A stretch of 64,000 nt of DNA from Reticulitermes speratus (GCA_021186555.1 JAJKFL010000039.1:13372733-13436732); one strand, 5' to 3'; shown: positions 46,716 to 58,209, numbered from the stretch's first letter. Notes: a model not told the origin generated them from the letters alone. Numbers and translations: made by a program.

Positions 46716-46759
46716 CCTGAAGATGAATCCAAACTAAGGGTTCGAAACATGTAGGACAG
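46716..46759 (+). ncRNA. Hammerhead-like motif
   Basis: CUGAAGA (allowed at core position 7), extra U, stem II GAAUCC with loop AAACUAA and GGGUUC, GAAA, CAUG, UA. The self-complementary ACAUGU can form stem III. Stem I pairs poorly (CC with GG only). An (AAATACA)n microsatellite follows at 46761-46812. Confidence 0.45.
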
Positions 46760-46760
46760 T

Positions 46761-46812
46761 GAAATAAATACAAATACAAATACAAAATAAATACAAATAC
46801 AAATACAAATAC
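46761..46812. repeat. AAATAC-type microsatellite
   Basis: Irregular repeats of ATACAA and AAATAC to the end of the element. Confidence 0.9.
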
Positions 46813-46999
46813 ACAATTAACGTGATTGAATTGTACATTTGTCGGACTATAAATATACTGAGTGTAGTTTAAAATTCAGAGGTTAAACGTCAAGCTGGAG
46901 TGTCACAAAACTTTATGTGAGCAAGAGCTAAATGCACTGCCTAGCTTCATTCCATTATAATTATTAGACTGACTTACATTAGGGAATTCTAATCATATA

Positions 47000-48190
47000 G
47001 AATCAATGTGACATAAAGAAATTAGTTTTGACAGTATTAATGCCATACATAAATATTTAATAAAACAAAATGATATTAACCAAGTTAGATTTAGCAGATA
47101 AGGTATTTGTTTGCATCAGACTGTTGCTTTTGAGTGATTCTTGCTACCAAAGGTGGAACATGTGCAGTATTACATTCCACTGTAATGTACACAGCTACTC
47201 ACACCACAGGAACCACACTTCCTTGCAGTTGTTCATTCTTTCTTTGGTTCTTTATCTCGATGCTTGGAGAGAAGTGCTGTGATGTTAGGCAGACGAGCAT
47301 TCATCAGTTTCAGGCAACATTTTTAGGATATTTTTTGGCTTACTCTAAGTTAGCCTGTGTTTCGAAGAACAGAATCTATGCACTGATACATTCAATTTTC
47401 ATCAGGAATGAGAAACGTGTCAGTGGTACCTTGTCACTCGAGGTACCGAATGGATACCAGACATCCAGTCAACTGTAATGATGCTGTTTTTTTATCATAA
47501 TGTAGTCCAATATCGCATTCATTGTCTTTGTATTTTCAACAAAGACAGTGTTATACATGGTCCATAACAATAAAAGACTAACTTTTCACTGAAATGCACA
47601 ATGAAATATGACACAAGGTAGTATCACTCTGAAATCCAGACTGTGAGGGTCCACTGCTTGGGTTTGGTGCCACACATTTGGACATTGTTCACTTATTTTT
47701 TCTCATATTTCTCATACAAGCAGTTTTCTTTTGAGGTGGAAGAGGTAGTACATAGCAAGTACCTATTAACAGTAGTGAAATTTCTACTGGGGCCTTCAGA
47801 ATGACTAATCAGTCTCTTTAGGCTGCCAGATGAAGAAGTTCACACTTCTCTTTGTTCACCCTGTTACACTCAAATGACTCATAAACAATATTTCAGCATC
47901 ATAAAGAACTGGGATTCATATTTAGAGAATAAAAATGCAGCAGCCTTAAATGGAAACTGTTTCTCATCAGTGATGATGAACTCACCCAATAGCTATTTTT
48001 ACAAACAGCTACAAATAATTCAGCGAGGTTTCTAAGGCTGCAAGAGACATACAGATGTTTTATACCTGGCACATGCTATCATAATTTCAACCACTGTTCC
48101 ATTGATATTCCACAGCTCAAGAACACTACTTTGATTTTCTTTCTTCTTCTTTAGGAGATAAGAAAATGATACCAAGCAAAATTTTGTCTC
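47000..48190. other. intron DNA, nothing recognised
   Basis: This lies inside the intron between exons C and B of the minus-strand gene. I see no exon, RNA or known repeat. Confidence 0.35.
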
Positions 48191-48201
48191 ATTTCTTGTA
48201 C

Positions 48202-48350
48202 AGGCATCCCCCACTTAGTGCTCCAAATTGGTTTCAGAAAAACAGAGCACTAAGTGAAAGAACACTAATGGCGGGAACTGTTCCCATAAGAATTAATTTT
48301 CATGGATCGAATCTGTACTCACAGCTTACGCTTCAGTGTCAGGCATAATT
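48202..48350 (+). mobile_element. pogo/Tigger-like terminal sequence
   Basis: After a TA, the sequence CAGGCATCCCCCACTTAGTG and the later AGAGCACTAAGTGAAAGAAC have the style of Tigger element ends. No matching inverted end was found within the next kilobase. It could be a solo end or a MITE. Confidence 0.4.
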
Positions 48351-49474
48351 CAGTACTGAAACCAGATTAACGATTAGAAATACATAGAGTACTATTTAAT
48401 TTCGAGTTGCTATCTTTCCAGAGTCCTTGATTTTGTCTTTATTTTTTTCAAACAGATAGTACTATCGATCCTGCCAAGTCTACGCTGTGCAAACACTTAA
48501 GTGGTATTCTCACATCTAACGACATTCATCTTCACTGCTAATGAATGACAAGCTTTTCCTACGCTCCTTTACAGAGGCATTTTTACGCACGTGTTTTCGC
48601 GCTTTTCACTCATGAATAATTATGACCAAGAGAATCCGAACGACAACACAACACAGTACAACACACCACGCAACTTTTGAGAAGCGTGGTCATCCCCCAC
48701 TCAACTCGGCAAGCTTCTAATCAGCTGCTAGTGCCGACCGACCGCACTCAGCCATCAGTTAATTCACGGCGGAGGCGGTAAACACAAATGGAAGCGCTCA
48801 GAAAACAGTTCAACTGCGTAACATTTCTGCGAAAAGTTAAACAAATGGCAAGAGCACCATTGCGAAACAGCACTAAGTTCTGGTGTCCTGGTCCATCAGC
48901 ACCCTTAGTATAAGACGAAGAGACTCCGGAAAACATAGAAGGGGACCCTGCTGCCTCTGTACCATGAGCAGAAGGAGATATCCGAATGGAATACTCCCCT
49001 GATTAGTTGTGCAGCTCAAATACAGAAGCAGAAAAAAAAACTGTAAGAACTTAGGTCAGTATAGGTACTCTTTGATAACCCGGTCCCTTTATAGTCCCGT
49101 GGATGCCGCATTAAAGGAATTCCACTGCACAATTAAAACGCATGTCTGCGTAATTCACAGACCCCTCCAACTTGATAATTATCAAGTATCATTTTAAATG
49201 TGGTAATTTCATCTGTAATTCTCCTTGCAACTTCTGTCAGCCCAAGCAAGATTCTTATGGTATTCTTACACTCCACCGAAGTCGTTCCGAATTCTGCTCA
49301 GATTAGTTATCACGATCACTGTGGGTGGTGATCTGATCTTCCTCAGACCCAGTGTCACATCCAGTGCATATCTCTCTTGTTGCCACGTAGTTCCAGAGGC
49401 CCTCATAAAATATTATGATCTGTGGCATAAGCGTGTGCGGCACATTTCATTATGATGTTCACCCAGGGAATTTT

Positions 49475-49702
49475 GGGATCGAATCCCGGTAGGGGCGAGA
49501 TTTTCCGCACCCGTCCAGAACGGCCTTGGGGCTTACCCAGCCTTCTGTACAATGGGTACCGAGTCATTCCCGTGGGTAAAGCGGCCGGGGCGTGGCGTTG
49601 ACCATCCACCCCCATCTAGCACGAAGGTTAAAGACAGAGTAGAGCTATACCTCTACTCCCCCTCTGGGCCTTCATGGCCTGTTCTAGGTTAAACTTTACC
49701 TT
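49475..49702 (+). mobile_element. 5'-truncated family C SINE with perfect TSD
   Basis: Starts at the B box (GGGATCGAATCCCGG) and ends TAAACTTTACCTT. Flanks ACCCAGGGAATTTT at 49461-49474 and 49703-49716 are identical. It shows insertion by incomplete target-primed reverse transcription. Confidence 0.9.
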
Positions 49703-50246
49703 ACCCAGGGAATTTTGTTCTTTATTTTTTAAAGGCGAACATTTATAAATACTCAGTGATAACGGACATTATTTTTATTCACCAAACAAACTAAAGAAAC
49801 TAAAACTTAACTAAACATTTTCAAAATTAATAACTAAACTCTACTTAAAAATACAGCCACTTTTCTTTTTAGATTAGGTTTGCCTGGGCACACCCGGCAT
49901 ACCCTGTGGCAAACTTTGCCTGAAGAGAAAAATTCTGAAATTCCGCTCTTCACTATCTGAAAAGAGAGCTAACAGACAGAATAAAATAAAGTGAAACTCT
50001 GCTTTTATGACAAGGTGTATGGTGCATGGAGTGCACAAAGGGTGACTACCTTGTGACTGCTTATTACTATAAGGCGTCTTTCAACAAATGACTCCACAAT
50101 TGGAAAGTGAAAGGCCTACTGAAGGAATACTAGGAAGGACTCCATTTCCAAGAAGTGAAATGACATTTCTCACACCAACGATTAATTTCTGGTGCACTCT
50201 GTACAGCATTGCACCCACTTGAGAGTCGAGTTAAAAAAAAACTTGC

Positions 50247-50427
50247 CAAACATTGTGTTAGGTCGACCATCTTCCCATCATTGTCAGGGCACCAGAGCAG
50301 GTCGTCATCAATAAAAGGCATGCTGCAGAAGGCTTGGCCGGCTGGAAGCACGGGCTGCGGCCTGACCAACTGTGTGTGTGCCAGCGTGCCTGCCAATTCG
50401 TCCTCTTGTCTACCTGACACTGCCCCT
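50247..50427 (-). CDS. Host gene, exon B
   Basis: Reading with an acceptor at GAGCCGCAG|AGGGG and a GC donor at TTTG|GCAAGT, the exon has 181 nt. One base completes Arg from exon A (AG|A), and the exon ends in phase 0, which suits exon C. The product reads RQEDELAGTLAHTQLVRPQP, VLPAGQAFCSMPFIDDDLLW and CPDNDGKMVDLTQCL. The PFIDDDLLWCPDNDGKMVDL part looks strongly constrained. The GC donor is unusual but of the accepted type. The acceptor choice rests on phase and is less sure than the rest. Confidence 0.55.
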
Positions 50428-50892
50428 CTGCGGCTCTAACAGCGACCTGTAACATTTTTGGAATTACTGTATTGTGAAAAAGTCTCTCATTTGTGAGCTG
50501 TAGGAGCAGGCAAGCCATTGTCAGTTGTGGGTTCAGGGCTCACCGTCAGCACAGAAGTTTCTCCAAACTTCGTACAGACCAGGGTAGTATAAGAAACTTG
50601 GAAACCAAGATTTCATTGTGGCTGTGCGCGTTTTATTAGCCTCGACTTTAATTTACCGCACCTGCAGGTACACCGTTGCAAAGATATTCAAAAGACAAGT
50701 ATGTATGACTTTGTATATAGCCAGAAAATATTACTTCATTACAAATTCACATCAGAAAACGTTCCAACTGCACCTTATACAGCTTAATGAACTCTGTAGC
50801 CCATGCCACATTAATGTTCTCGATGTGAAGCCTGCAGTTTGATAGACAGCTACCAACCGTTCAAGGGAATGTACTGCATCCATCTTCACTTA

Positions 50893-50940
50893 CACCTGAC
50901 GATGGGGGCAGTATGTCTCTTCGAAACGTTGGTATCTATG
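50893..50940 (+). ncRNA. Weak hammerhead-like motif
   Basis: CUGACGA, extra U, a G-rich stem II that pairs mostly by G-U, GAAA, CGUU, GGUAU. The order of core elements is right, but stem I does not pair well. Probably a decayed relative. Confidence 0.25.
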
Positions 50941-51439
50941 AACCATAGGATGCGGCGTAATATCCCACAAGACCTTAACTTCAATAATCGTCTCCGTGAC
51001 AACTCCAAATCTCACATAATAACTGTTTGATACAAGGTATATATACACGCCATTCTTGGATTAAGCAGAGGCATAACTCCTTGAAGCCAGACAACTAAAG
51101 AGAAAGAAGAACAAGAAGAAGATATATTTGGGCTGAATTTTGATGCTTGTATAAGGAAAGGCGCGCTAAGGCGAAATTTTGATAACGTTGGGAGAGCTGC
51201 ACTGGGGCAGAATTTTGAAGTTAATTCCGTGAGAGATATACAAGCAACATCCAGTGCAACATGGAGTTTGGGTACAAATTCATTATTTTCTCTAGAACCG
51301 AGAAAATCCATGGAAAACCTTGATCCACTTGAGAAGCATGAAAAAAAGTGAAAGTTCTTTTCTCTCTAGTGCTCCCCGATTTCCGAAAAAGCGTCGCTTT
51401 TTGGGAGGTTTCCAGGCTACGCCCGTTTGTCCTTCTGGT

Positions 51440-51588
51440 AAGAGCAGCGTGTTGAAGACATGAGTTTGGAGCATTGGTGGAATGATACAGACAGGGGAAA
51501 ACAGAAGTACTCGGATAAAAACGTGTCCCAGTGCCACTTTGTCCACCACAAATCTCACATGGACTGATCTGGGATCGAACCCGGGGAG
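51440..51588 (-). mobile_element. SINE family A fragment
   Basis: The minus strand contains GGGTTCGATCCCAGATCAGTCC, TGAGATTTGTGGTGGACAAAG and the body of family A. The head upstream of the B box is missing. Confidence 0.8.
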
Positions 51589-52315
51589 GGAAACACGAAG
51601 TTCAGCTGAATAATATACAAAACTTCAGTTCCTACCTCACAGAAAACGCACCTCGTTTCCATTACGACTGTGTAACGCAGTTTAGGAAAATGACTGCTGT
51701 TACACTTTGTGGGTACAGTTCGGAGCAATTTAATGTGAAAGCACGATACAGGTAGCACTGTACTTTATAAAGTTGGACCAAAAAAAATCCCTCGGGCTTT
51801 AAGCGCATTTCATGTGCCAGAATTTCAAGGTACGTACAGTGACAATTCATTGCATCTGTTGAAGGAGTAACTCCAGAGATACAGAAGTGTGTATCGATTA
51901 AACTCAGTTAGTGGGTATACATCTGTCGTGACACGAAAGGATCCTATATCGAAATTTGTTGAGGTATACTTTTTGATTTAACCTTCGTACCAGTGTTTCG
52001 TTGTTAGGAACCGGAGTGACTTTCTGGACATTCCTTATGCAAGGAAAAATTCCGTTCTCACCTCTCATTAAAACCCCCTTGCAACCAACTGCCTGCATTG
52101 CTAATTTATAGACCAAATTGTTTCTGAACTTCTAATACGCCAGGCTAGGAAAAATGGTGGATGAAGTGACATTGGAACATTAAATTTCACGTTCTTTACG
52201 GAAGCGATGTTGTGCTAATATACAGCTCAAAACCAATGCCAAGTCAAGATAAATTAAAACACGAATATAGCCATTAATCCGAGGTAACCTTAACGATTAA
52301 CAATACATAACTTAC

Positions 52316-52379
52316 CTTGCAATATCACGATGTTTCTGAAACTTGATCCAAAACATGAACAACGGCTCTGTGGAACTCC
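52316..52379 (-). CDS. Host gene, exon A
   Basis: A 64-nt exon with a good acceptor (TCTCTTCTTTTCAG) and donor (GCAAG|GTAAGTTA). In the frame whose end phase fits exon B it reads SSTEPLFMFWIKFQKHRDIA, and the last codon is split and gives Arg. One of the other two frames contains a stop. Upstream exons were not found in 52.4-56.7 kb. I do not recognise the protein. Confidence 0.55.
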
Positions 52380-52685
52380 CTGAAAAGAAGAGAAATGCAC
52401 CAATCACATGTCTGTAAGTACAAAAAAATTCGGAATCAATCATTTGCGTGCATTCTAACAACAACTGGCAACGAACGGAATCGTATTTAGGTCATGGAGA
52501 ACAATTTTTCTTTGTTACTTTGTCACCAGCAAAGCGATGTAAATTCACAAAGGCCTACATTTTTTTCCAACAGGCTCAGGATAGCGTCCTCTGGTGAATG
52601 TTATGAAACACTGTAAGGAGTAAATATATAATTCACAACAGTAAATCTGACAACTTATCTATTTTTTTTTATTATCACCATCTTT

Positions 52686-52728
52686 GTAGCTATATGTTTC
52701 GGCTTATGACGTCATCATCAGACTAGCA
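52686..52728 (-). ncRNA. Degenerate hammerhead-like motif
   Basis: Minus strand: UAGU, CUGAUGA, UGACGUCAUAAGCC, GAAA, CAUA, UA, GCUA. Stem I can form four pairs (one G-U). Stem II is weak. Upstream of exon A. Confidence 0.4.
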
Positions 52729-52984
52729 ATTCCTTATGTAAGACAGCAGTTAACGTACACTGACAACAGTCTGGCAATAACTAAGGACTCCAAGATTTAA
52801 ACGTATCGCTGAAATTCTTAAAAATAACACGAAATAATTAGAGTAAACATATGTTCATGAAACCCCTGCTGTCATTCAATTAATCGTGCAAAATATCTGC
52901 ACCGTTTGTTAACTTTATATTTTGTGTAATACCCTCCTGACACTGAATGTTGCACTTTACGTTTTATTCAATGTAAAATGACTT

Positions 52985-53290
52985 GTGGCCACGATGGTAG
53001 GCCCGTTTTCCTCGGTATTTATATTTTCGTTTCTGCAGTTACCCGGGGTGGTTTTATGTTTAGGTTTCCTAGAGGTCTAGAAGGTGCAGATGTTTTGCTT
53101 GTAGAAGGATGTGTTTACGATACACACACACACACTGCAGTAAGCAAGACATCGACATCATACGGATAACAATGAAAACTAAGACAAAAACCCATCCCGA
53201 GTAACTGCAAAAAAAAAATGTGGACATGGGAAGAAAGGACCTCCAGTCTTTGCAACACGTCAGTTTACAGCAAATATGAAGTCGAAACAT
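52985..53290. repeat. Inverted repeat pair around a (CA)n run
   Basis: The left part (TCTGCAGTTACCCGGGGTGG, about 53031-53050) and the complement of the right part (TTTGCAGTTACTCGGGATGG, about 53193-53212) align, and the match extends outward with gaps. The right end has GTCGAAACATGTAATT, echoing the GAAA/ACAUGU part of the hammerhead-like repeats. Possibly the same broad class of element. Confidence 0.55.
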
Positions 53291-53394
53291 GTAATTAAAT
53301 TACAAGACCGCTATGTTGCACGGAATTTTACTACATGTAGCCAAATATCGACTGATTTTAATTGAACCGATCGGCCATAATGAACATTCACATT

Positions 53395-53590
53395 CTGGAA
53401 GCGCCTGGTTCGAATATCGACTGGGACGTCGACAATCCTGACTGAGATGTTTCGTGGTTTCCCTCAGTCCCTCCAGAAAATTACCGATTTTACCTCAAGT
53501 TAGGCCAAGTCCGGTTTCTGCTTCCTTTCGCATTCTTTACAATTCACGATTCAACAATCATCCTGCCATTTGAAGCTGTACAGTCTGTAT
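53395..53590 (+). mobile_element. tRNA-derived SINE fragment
   Basis: B-box-like CTGGTTCGAATATCG, then CAATCCTGACTGAGATG and GTTTCCCTCAGTCCCTCC body and an ATCATCCTGCCATTTGA end. A head is not clear. Confidence 0.5.
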
Positions 53591-53917
53591 AGTCGTCAAA
53601 TGAATCACAAACATAAATACACATTGAATATTCGTTTACACCGAGAAAATGAACAGCTGATTCTTCACATGAAGGCCATCTTGAAGGATAATCTAATCAC
53701 CAATATTCTGCAGCAGACAGCGCAGGTTTTCACTTTCTGTTACTGACAGCCAACTTTCATCGAGACAATCAATTTGTTTATACAAGGGAGAAAGTTCCGA
53801 AAACAGAACATGGGGCACACACACACTGAACAACTCCTTTTACGAACGTGCAATTTAAAAAAATGTTCTTTACAAAGAGAATTAATGTCTTATTGTAGCC
53901 TACTGTGTCATGTGTAC

Positions 53918-54110
53918 AGCCGCGATAGCTCGGTCAGTCTAGTGACTAGGCTAAGGGCTGGATGACCGAGGACATGCGGTTTAATTTCGGGCAGAGGCAA
54001 GAGATTTTTCTCTTCTCAGTAAGTCCAGTCCGACTGCGGGGCGCCACAAGTCACCTCTTCAATGGGTAGCGGGGGTCATCACCACAATATAGGGGTAAAT
54101 AGATATAAGA
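53918..54110 (+). mobile_element. tRNA-derived SINE, diverged
   Basis: Head CAGCCGCGATAGCTCGGTCAG (A box), a decayed B box GCGGTTTAATTTCGG, then a body with AATGGGTAGCGGGGGTCAT, related to the family C body. Confidence 0.6.
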
Positions 54111-54454
54111 CTACCTCACTGATTATTGTTATTATTTACATTTTCAGGTAACTGTACTGCCAGTCATCGTTTTGAAGTTAATGGGGGATTATTTAACAAA
54201 TTTTTGCTAAAGAACTATTTTCGTAAAACGAGAAGTTCACACCATACGGCCTGCTAAGGATTTAATACCTCTGCAACAGGCAGCCCTCCATCTTCTTCTT
54301 CTTTTCTTTTTCTTCTTCTTCTGGCATTACAGTCCCTGCCGGACCTTAGTCTCTTCCAAAATTGTCCTCCACTCTTCTCGATCCTACTACTTACGTCTCC
54401 AATTCCTTATGCCCATGTTCTTTAGATTTTTTTTTTTCAATTTTAGAAGCTTCT

Positions 54455-54935
54455 CAAAAGAAGTTTTTACGGGGTGGGGTTGTCAGCCACACGCCCAACT
54501 CCAAATCTGGAGGGCCAGGATATCCGTTTTTTTTCTGGGTCATCACCTTTGACCTGTCCGGCATGGGATGCCCTACTAGCTACGCTACCGCAGCATAGCT
54601 CTCAGGATCATTTGACCACGCAAGCCCCACCAATACGTCAAAGTATGGATGCCTTTCGAGGGGGGGCTCTCCATCAGCGTTGTTAAATGTTAGGCACGTA
54701 TCAGAAGTAATAAGAAATCTGTTATTCTTGTTTTACGATTCATCAAAGCCATCAGTGTTTGCTTTTATTCCACATAAAAGAAAGTTTCCACACTCAAAGA
54801 GATATTGAATATGAAAACTACAGTCACCTGGGATGTCACGCCATGTAGTGTGGTACACATATACCGAAGTTTCAGCAGAATCTCTTGCCTCTATCATCAG
54901 ACTAAATGAGCCACGTCCCATAAAACGATAACCTT
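54455..54935. repeat. Possible dispersed repeat, not identified
   Basis: The plus-strand frames at 54362-54686 give proline/glycine-rich text (FLRGGVVSHTPNSKSGGPGY). They look like a translated repeat and not a gene. The minus-strand frame 54733-54921 (GRGSFSLMIEARDSA) also lacks a domain I can support. I reserve judgement. Confidence 0.3.
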
Positions 54936-54939
54936 CATA

Positions 54940-56245
54940 GTCATCAATGCCTTAACCCCTCAAACTGCCACAGTCCACAACGCTTCCATAAAATTACACA
55001 TGTTAACTGGGCCTCCTGTCATCACGGCATATACGTCCTCAGGTTTCGGATGAAGGACCCGGCTTCCAGATAAGGAAGGCACCTGAGGATACACTGAACA
55101 AGTCAGGAAATGGCACACTCCATAATGTAGTAACAAACAATTCACAGCGCATTCGTCACTGTTTATTAAGGTTGCCTGGGAACTTTTTATCCACGCGTGG
55201 CCTTAATTAACAGTTTAATATCTGTCATTGCTGGCAACAGCATGGAAACTTTACCGCATATATTTTTTACTTAATACACGAGCGAGCTGAAACGTTAAGC
55301 TGCACAAACGAAAACACCCTGTTCAAAAAACCACAGAGAAAAATTCACCCTTTTTCCATTGACTTATTTTCTGTACCTACGGTTATGTTTAAGGTTTTAA
55401 CAAAATCACACTTTGCTTAGTATCTCGGTAGATAGTCGCAGGATTAAAAGTACACAAACACGTATAATATATAATTAACATATATATAGTACGTGAGGGG
55501 AATATGGCCACCTTAAAGAAAACTGGATTCTTTCACCTTAAAATCGCAGAAAACGTCAGGAGCTAACATGGTTGCCGTTTAGAAAGATAATTTGTCTGTA
55601 CAACTCAAAAAGGTTACTGATGAAATCCCGTTGGGTATGAAGACGTAAGAGCTTTCCTGGAAGTTTACAATTGGCTGTATTATCAGTACCCCTGAGGGTA
55701 ATATTATTAAGGAGTACTGGTAACGTTTCCAGTCAACAGTGCTTTAAGTCACGAGTACAAGTAATTTTTATTGAAAACATTTATTGCAGTTACATATGAA
55801 AACGTGAAGTGGACAGTGAAACAAAACAAAGTTCACGTTCTTATATGCCTGTCTTATTTAATGAAGTAGAAATTTAAAATTAAACCAAGATCATACGATG
55901 CAGACTGAAGAAAAAGAAACCAGAACAAAAATCAAAATTGCTTTTCACACAAACGACAAACGAATTCTTTTTTATCCGCAGCCGTCAATCCAAAGCATCT
56001 CGTGGACATACGTTCTGCATATTAATCGCTCATTTCTTATCTCACAAAATCCAGAGATTTTACGCGGCCCCATGCTGTTTTACATTTAATAAAAGAATCG
56101 TTCTAAGCAAAGTTAAATATTTTTCGAAGAGTTGTTACCACACAAAACTTCAGGATCCTGTATTAGGTGTCGCATCCACCTCGGAAATTAAAACGGTCGC
56201 AGTCTTGGTATTCTTGGTGCCAGTACATTGAAAAATTAAAATGGT
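54940..56245. other. intergenic, nothing recognised
   Basis: I see no gene. The first exon of the minus-strand gene may lie here or further left but cannot be pointed out. Confidence 0.3.
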
Positions 56246-56260
56246 CTAAATGTGGAAAGT

Positions 56261-56440
56261 CCCTGGGGCCCACCCAGTCTCCTATGCAATGGGTACCGGC
56301 TCATTTCCGTGGGTAAAGCAGCCGGAGCGTGGCGTTGACCACCCACTCCCATCTAACACCGAGGTTAAAGAAAGAGTAGCACTATACCTCTACTCCCCCT
56401 CTGGGCCTTCATGGCCTGTTCTAGGGTGAACTTTACCTTT
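56261..56440 (+). mobile_element. 5'-truncated family C SINE with TSD
   Basis: Starts inside the body (CCCTGGGGCCCACCCAG) and ends GAACTTTACCTT. Flanks AAATGTGGAAAGT at 56248-56260 and 56441-56453 are identical. Confidence 0.9.
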
Positions 56441-56743
56441 AAATGTGGAAAGTATGTCAATACTTTGTTTAATAAAATCCGTCAGTCGGTTCAAAAGTTA
56501 TTAGGGCAGGCACACATTATGATGTGATACCACGAAGTTATCTGTAATTATAAACAAGAAAGTTGACTGAAGAAATATATCGTTATAAAAGGACTACAGT
56601 ACATGTTTTGTCACAATTGAATCGTATCGCATGACAGGTGGCGTAGTAGGTTGTATGCGGTTAACTCGGGAACTACTAGTGTTGTAGCGTATATGAGGTA
56701 AATTGCTGGTGTTGGTAGCAACGTGCTAACGTAATTGGGCGGT

Positions 56744-56923
56744 ATGGCTGCTGAAAGCGAAGAGGAGGCCGAGGCTTTGGATTTCATGTCACCAAAATTT
56801 GATCCCTTGAAAGCGTTATATTCTAAAAACGTTCGTCTTCCGATTCCGAACGCACCAGTTCTTGATAATATACACAAATACCGCTCAGCAGTAAACCGTC
56901 CTGCAAAAAAGCAATCAGCGCAG
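56744..56923 (+). CDS. Lsm11: Lsm11, first coding exon (U7 snRNP Sm-like protein)
   Basis: The exon starts at the ATG at 56744, the only ATG in this frame that fits, and ends at CGCAG|GTATGTT, a normal donor. It has 60 codons. The text MAAESEEEAEALDFMSPKFD, then PLKALYSKNVRLPIPNAPVL, matches the N-terminal signature of Lsm11: an acidic start, an S/T-x-x-FDPL-x-ALY motif and a PNAP box. Lsm11 and Lsm10 replace SmD2 and SmD1 in the U7 snRNP, which cleaves histone pre-mRNA at its 3' end. In known Lsm11 proteins this N-terminal region binds FLASH. The Sm fold lies in later exons outside the window. Confidence 0.8.
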
Positions 56924-57524
56924 GTATGTTGTTGACTATAGTACAGTTTGGAGGTTAGAATGGGCGTTGCAAGTGGCCTGAAAAAATTGCCACATCATAT
57001 ATAAGAATTTTAATGTCCTCTGCATAAGTATTAGTATAGACTGTTCGTCTGCCCATTGCTAGAAATGTACGCAGGGCACATTTAGTAGAAACTCGAAATA
57101 ACTAAATAGTAGTGTTAGGCGTGAGGAAATTCGCCCCTGTGGTGTAAAAAGGAGCTAACTGCCACTTTGAGCTAATTTGAGTTATGTGTAGCAAATCTTC
57201 CAACCAGTGGTCCTCTATGATATGTAAAAATGTGACAACTGCTCCTTCAAGAATAACCAAGGTAAGGTCGGGGATATCCTACCTCTCAAAAGCAGTCACG
57301 AATGTTGGTTTGGAGTTCAAGGTGAACACTCATTTTATTGTTCTGCATCATTATAGTAGGATTCCAATTAATTTTTTCTAATGTTAGCTTTATATTATAA
57401 CACATGCCTTTCTTTTTAAGATGGCTGAGAACCATGTATGACTTATGAGGTAAACATTTAATAAAAATGTGTTAACAAATTTTAATCACAGCTGTAACCA
57501 TGAGTTCATTGCCACTGTGCTTCA

Positions 57525-57795
57525 ACACCACACTGTGAAGATGGGGGAGTTGAAGTAAAACTCCACATGTTTCGAACCTTGGCTCCAGTTTGAAGTGAGC
57601 AGCTTCACACGCTTCGGCCACTTTATCCCCAGAGAAAGAGGCTACTGTTCCCATTTGATAACAGAGTAGATGGGCATCAGAACTAGTCTAAGCACAGCAG
57701 CAAAGAGAGAAGCCTCTATCCCTGCCTGGAATGAAATCCCAGAACTTCATACCTGTGGCTAGTTGGTTTACTGACCGAGCTATCCTGTGTGCTTG
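57525..57795 (-). mobile_element. Old tRNA-derived SINE (intron of Lsm11)
   Basis: Minus strand: ACACAGGATAGCTCGGTCAGT (A box) and ATTTCATTCCAGG (decayed B box), then a body ending in a CTTCACAGTGTGGTG region. It is diverged and shares its body with the copy at 58.2-58.5 kb. Confidence 0.55.
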
Positions 57796-58209
57796 AGTTC
57801 CTAGTCCCCATTTCATAAACTGTTCCATTAGCTAAATCACAAGTGACAGTAAGCCCATATACTTTGCTGGGATGACCTTTAGTGAGGAAGCATGAATGTA
57901 CTCTGCTTTCAACAGTCGGTAAGTCAAAACGAGAGAGCATGCTTATCTTGCTGGTTGCAATATTGATGGGAAGCTGATTTTCCTATGCTTCATTACAATG
58001 TACAAGAGTTCTTAATTTACACATTTATTATAACTCCCACTGACTGCAGGTGGAGACTGACTGAACTACCTGAAAGTCAAATGTGTTCTGCATGAAAGGG
58101 AACAGTGAAAACATTGAAATCAATGACATATGAGTTCTATTCAACCAGCATATTCTATCATTTTTGTGCTGTTCCATTTATTCATAAAACTGCTGTAAAG
58201 TGATGAAGT

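Noticed and set aside
54733-54921. GRGSFSLMIEA frame recalling the N-terminal domain of Notch ligands
   Set aside because: The likeness is short, there is no supporting splice structure, and repeats surround it.
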